The notes under the pieces are model-generated. The model was not told the DNA's origin. It saw only the letters and a program-made list of their open reading frames with translations, and did no database searches. A stretch of DNA of 17,137 nt from Paracoccaceae bacterium (GTDB taxonomy: Bacteria; Pseudomonadota; Alphaproteobacteria; Rhodobacterales; Rhodobacteraceae): positions 1-17,137 of the forward strand of contig JADZAO010000080.1 of the NCBI GenBank assembly GCA_020852535.1, written 5' to 3'. Positions 14,608 to 17,137 of this stretch are shown piece after piece. Numbering within the stretch: the first letter of the stretch is position 1; each line of letters starts with the position of its first letter. The position numbers and the translations under genes were made by a program.

Positions 14608-15735
14608 TCAGCCCAGCAATTCATCACGACGGGCTCGCAAATCACTAGCAAGCCAACGTCTTTCGATCTCTTTCAAGCGCTTACCCAATGCAAGCCCCTG
14701 CACATTGGAAATCAGATCACCTGCCGTAACCGGCATTTTCGCGTTCGCCCCCCGCTCAACCTCGGTTTGCCAACCCTCAGGCAAAGCGTGCTCCAGCAAA
14801 ACCGCACGCACCAAAACAGCATCCGCACCCAAAGCCGCACCCAACCGGTAGCCAAGCGCTGCAGGCGAATCAGTCGATTCTACCACTTCGCGCAACATAG
14901 CGAGATCACGCGCTTCGGCCCGTGACAGACGCAAATCGTTACTACTTCCACCCAAGACTGCCAACCGAACCCGCCAGTGCGATGCACAACCCTCTTCCAA
15001 ATGCACCAACATGGACAAGGCTCGATCATCTGCTCCAGGCAATATCTTACCCAGAACTCCCACCCTCGCCATTGCAGCCACTGCGGGGGCAAGATCGGTT
15101 GCACCAAGCAATTTCTTCAACTCAGACCCAACGCGTTCGCGTGACAACCCTGCCAACCCGTCAATCGCATCTGCGCAGGCAGCCAGCCCTTCAACATCAA
15201 TCCCTTGGGCCTTATCGCCATACCAAGCATAAAAACGGAAAAACCGCAGAACACGCAAATAATCTTCGGCGATCCGCTGCGCTGCATCGCCCACGAACCG
15301 CACTCGCCGCGCCCACAAATCGAGCAGTCCACCAAGCGGATCAATCACTTGGCCCGCAGCGGTGGCATAAAGCGCATTCATGGTGAAATCGCGTCGTGCA
15401 GCGTCTTCCACCACATCGGTAGAAAATGCGACAACCGCCCGTCGCCCATCGGTTTCGACATCACGACGGAACGTAGTCACCTCATATGGCTTTCCGCCAA
15501 AAATTACCGTGACCGTACCGTGTTTAATACCGGTCGGTACCACTTCCAGCCCTGCCTTTTCGAAGAGGTCCATGATTTTTTTGGGCGGGGCATCGGTCGC
15601 AAGATCGTAATCGCTTACCGGCTCACCCAGCAAAGCATTCCGCACACATCCACCAACGAACAGCGCCTGATACCCTGCAGAAGTCAAAATAGCACAAACT
15701 ACCTGCGCTTCAGAGTCTTCAAACCAAGGCATCAT
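14608..15735 (-). CDS. cca: CCA tRNA nucleotidyltransferase / poly(A) polymerase-family protein (class II)
   Basis: 375 residues. The enzyme adds or repairs the 3'-CCA end of tRNAs. Visible motifs are the fingerprint LFVGGCVRNALLG, the two catalytic aspartates in DYDLATD, VTTFRRDVETDGRR, RRDFTMNALY and IDPLGG, then AEDYLRVLRFFRFYA of the neck domain. The frame is open further upstream, but the ATG at 15733-15735 overlaps the Nudix gene stop as ATGA and is the natural start; an ATG directly after it also works. Pure poly(A) polymerases share the fold, so CCA addition is inferred from the alphaproteobacterial family and the lack of another candidate here. It is last in the hslO-nudL-cca operon. 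Confidence 0.92.
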   Translation of the reverse strand: MMPWFEDSEAQVVCAILTSAGYQALFVGGCVRNALLGEPVSDYDLATDAPPKKIMDLFEKAGLEVVPTGIKHGTVTVIFGGKPYEVTTFRRDVETDGRRAVVAFSTDVVEDAARRDFTMNALYATAAGQVIDPLGGLLDLWARRVRFVGDAAQRIAEDYLRVLRFFRFYAWYGDKAQGIDVEGLAACADAIDGLAGLSRERVGSELKKLLGATDLAPAVAAMARVGVLGKILPGADDRALSMLVHLEEGCASHWRVRLAVLGGSSNDLRLSRAEARDLAMLREVVESTDSPAALGYRLGAALGADAVLVRAVLLEHALPEGWQTEVERGANAKMPVTAGDLISNVQGLALGKRLKEIERRWLASDLRARRDELLG

Positions 15736-16328
15736 CCCTGCACCCGAGCCGCCAAGCCATATAATATTTGTGCAGTAGCCCCCCAAATATAATATGGACC
15801 CCACGGTACCGCGTAATAGCGCCGCCATCCTCCCCGCCAACGGTGACCTTCGATGCGATATTGCTCAAGAACAAGCAAATGCGACAGCGGCACATCAAAG
15901 ACCTCATCCACCTCACCCACTTCCAACACCGGCGTAAAATCCCCACGCAAAAACACCAAAACAGGCGTAACCGAAAACCCCGTCACAGTCTCGTGCGCAG
16001 GCAACTCTCCCAAAACTTCAATCTGTCCGGTCGGCAAGCCGATTTCTTCCTGAGCCTCACGCAGCGCCGCTTCCACCGCACCGTTGTCACTCGCATCCAC
16101 CTTGCCACCCGGAAACGCTATCTGCCCAGGATGATGCTGCAAATGTGATGACCGTTTGGTCAGCACCAACCGCGCACCCTCGGGACGCAACCAGACAACA
16201 ACCAATACCGCAGCGGGGCGCAAAATGCGCCCCTCCGGCAAGACAATCGTAGGATTCAAATCAAAATCAGAAGAAGGCCGCGCAAAGCGAGTCAGTGCTA
16301 GGCGCAAGCGTTCTTCATCGGTCATCAT
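15732..16328 (-). CDS. Nudix hydrolase, CoA pyrophosphatase (NudL-like)
   Basis: 198 residues. The Nudix box is GGKVDASDNGAVEAALREAQ followed by EEIG; the core REAQEEIG with its metal-binding glutamates is intact, though the first box glutamate position is Asp. LTKRSSHLQHHPGQIAFPGG just before it is the hallmark of the CoA-pyrophosphatase branch, which splits CoA and its derivatives into 4'-phosphopantetheine and 3',5'-ADP. GTA-like PYYIWGATAQIL near the end is also typical. Its two ATGs follow the hslO stop with no gap (TGAATGATG), and its own stop overlaps cca. Substrate is inferred from family. Confidence 0.88.
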   Translation of the reverse strand: MMTDEERLRLALTRFARPSSDFDLNPTIVLPEGRILRPAAVLVVVWLRPEGARLVLTKRSSHLQHHPGQIAFPGGKVDASDNGAVEAALREAQEEIGLPTGQIEVLGELPAHETVTGFSVTPVLVFLRGDFTPVLEVGEVDEVFDVPLSHLLVLEQYRIEGHRWRGGWRRYYAVPWGPYYIWGATAQILYGLAARVQG

Positions 16329-17137
16329 TCAGCTTTTTACCGCCTCGAAACCGACCGTCAACGGATCTAATTCGTAATGCGCACCGCAAAATTTGCAATC
16401 GGCAGTTACAATTCCTTCCTTGGTCGTCATATGACGAATGTCTTTAGCCGAATAAATCGACAAAGAATTACGTACCTTATCTTCCGAACAAGTGCAGCCG
16501 AACCGAACCGGCTGAGCATCATAAATCCGCGGATCTTCTTCATGGAACAAGCGTAGTAACAATTCGGTCGGCTGCACACTCGGACCAATTAACTCCAGCT
16601 CTTCGACAGTATCCAACAACGCATTCACTCGCGTCCAGTTCTCGACCTCTTCACCAACCAGAATATCAGTATGATTCAACATCCTGTTTTCGCCCAACAC
16701 ACCCTCTCCGGCAATAAAAGACGAAGCTTTAGGCATGTACTGCAGCATCACGCCACCCGCTCGCCAATGCGACACTCCACCCGCCAACTGACTTTTTCCA
16801 AAGGTTACGGCAAAACGTGTAGGCAATTGTTCAGACTGCGCAAAATAAGTCTCAGCACAAGACGTCAAAGAGCCACCCAAAATAGGCGTAATTCCCGAAT
16901 AGGGCAAATTTCCTTCACCCTGATCAATCAAAACCGCCAAATAACCCTCACCAATCTGACTGAAGGGTTCAGCATCAAGATCAAGTCGTTCAGTATCATA
17001 ACTGGCATAAGCGCGAATACATGCGGGGCGCCCGTCTTCGGACGGACCATAATAATCAGTCGCAATCAACCGTGCCGCTCCCTTGCCCCGCACCTGAAGC
17101 GACAACTTCCAGCGCAGCTTGATCGTCTGCCCGATCA
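16329..17137 (-). CDS. hslO: Hsp33, redox-regulated holdase chaperone (5' end outside window)
   Basis: Hsp33 is a cytoplasmic chaperone that is switched on by oxidation and unfolding. The zinc-binding cysteines are present as GCTCSED and DCKFCGAHYELDP, the CxC...CxxC redox switch. The frame is open to the window edge, and the visible N-terminal residues GQTIKLRWKLSLQVRGKG are internal to the family, so the start lies to the right; a TTG at 17103-17105 is not the real start. About 270 residues are seen and perhaps 50 are missing. It is the first visible gene of the hslO-nudL-cca operon. Confidence 0.95.
   Translation of the reverse strand, partial: IGQTIKLRWKLSLQVRGKGAARLIATDYYGPSEDGRPACIRAYASYDTERLDLDAEPFSQIGEGYLAVLIDQGEGNLPYSGITPILGGSLTSCAETYFAQSEQLPTRFAVTFGKSQLAGGVSHWRAGGVMLQYMPKASSFIAGEGVLGENRMLNHTDILVGEEVENWTRVNALLDTVEELELIGPSVQPTELLLRLFHEEDPRIYDAQPVRFGCTCSEDKVRNSLSIYSAKDIRHMTTKEGIVTADCKFCGAHYELDPLTVGFEAVKS

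Noticed and set aside
15205..15792. 195-codon + strand open frame antisense to cca
   Set aside because: It lies fully opposite a well-supported gene and is an effect of that gene's codon use.
15736..15840. Upstream extension of cca
   Set aside because: It would overlap the Nudix gene by about 100 bases; the ATGA junction gives the natural start.
1..17137. tRNA or rRNA genes, CRISPR arrays, insertion sequences, toxin-antitoxin or phage genes
   Set aside because: I looked in all gaps and saw no cloverleaf, spaced repeats, terminal inverted repeats or matching proteins.

Overview
The window looks like a chromosomal segment of an alphaproteobacterium, most likely Rhodobacterales (Roseobacter-type). 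The basis is gene content and order recalled from that group: the run hslO - Nudix hydrolase - cca, the run grxC - nitrilase next to a BioC-like methyltransferase, a ferrochelatase of characteristic sequence, and the protein sequences themselves. There are no rRNA or tRNA genes, CRISPR arrays, transposases or phage genes. The + strand carries more C and A than G and T whichever way the genes point, so the - strand is probably the leading replication strand.

Layout. 1-1371 (+) is ubiB, cut by the left edge; it ends tail to tail with a phosphotransferase-fold kinase on the - strand. A roughly 540-base low-coding stretch follows. 2713-8063 (+) is tamA-tamB, translationally coupled through TGATG, for outer-membrane protein assembly. 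9709-8090 (-) is a tight chain, grxC - Nit1-like amidase - marR - an unlisted 31-residue membrane microprotein, every junction being an ATGA overlap. Between grxC and the divergent methyltransferase lie the remains of comF, a phosphoribosyltransferase-like competence gene, broken by stops and frameshifts. 10159-10899 (+) is the methyltransferase and 10992-12086 (+) is hemH with its own promoter. Beyond hemH is the probable fossil of a small secreted protein on the - strand. 12475-14343 is a cell-envelope cluster: a Tat-exported L,D-transpeptidase (-), a CAP-domain lipoprotein (+) and a YafK/DpaA-type L,D-transpeptidase lipoprotein (-). 14608-17137 (-) is the operon hslO (cut by the right edge) - nudL - cca.

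Together the genes serve ubiquinone and haem synthesis, outer-membrane and peptidoglycan maintenance, thiol and glutathione housekeeping, tRNA maturation and oxidative-stress chaperoning. Most are conserved housekeeping genes. The less expected content is in the gaps: a clear comF pseudogene, a probable second pseudogene beside hemH, a coupled microprotein after marR, and a palindrome in the divergent promoter region of the envelope cluster. Two eroding genes and several long gaps suggest ongoing gene loss in this lineage. I found no convincing new defence or mobile system.
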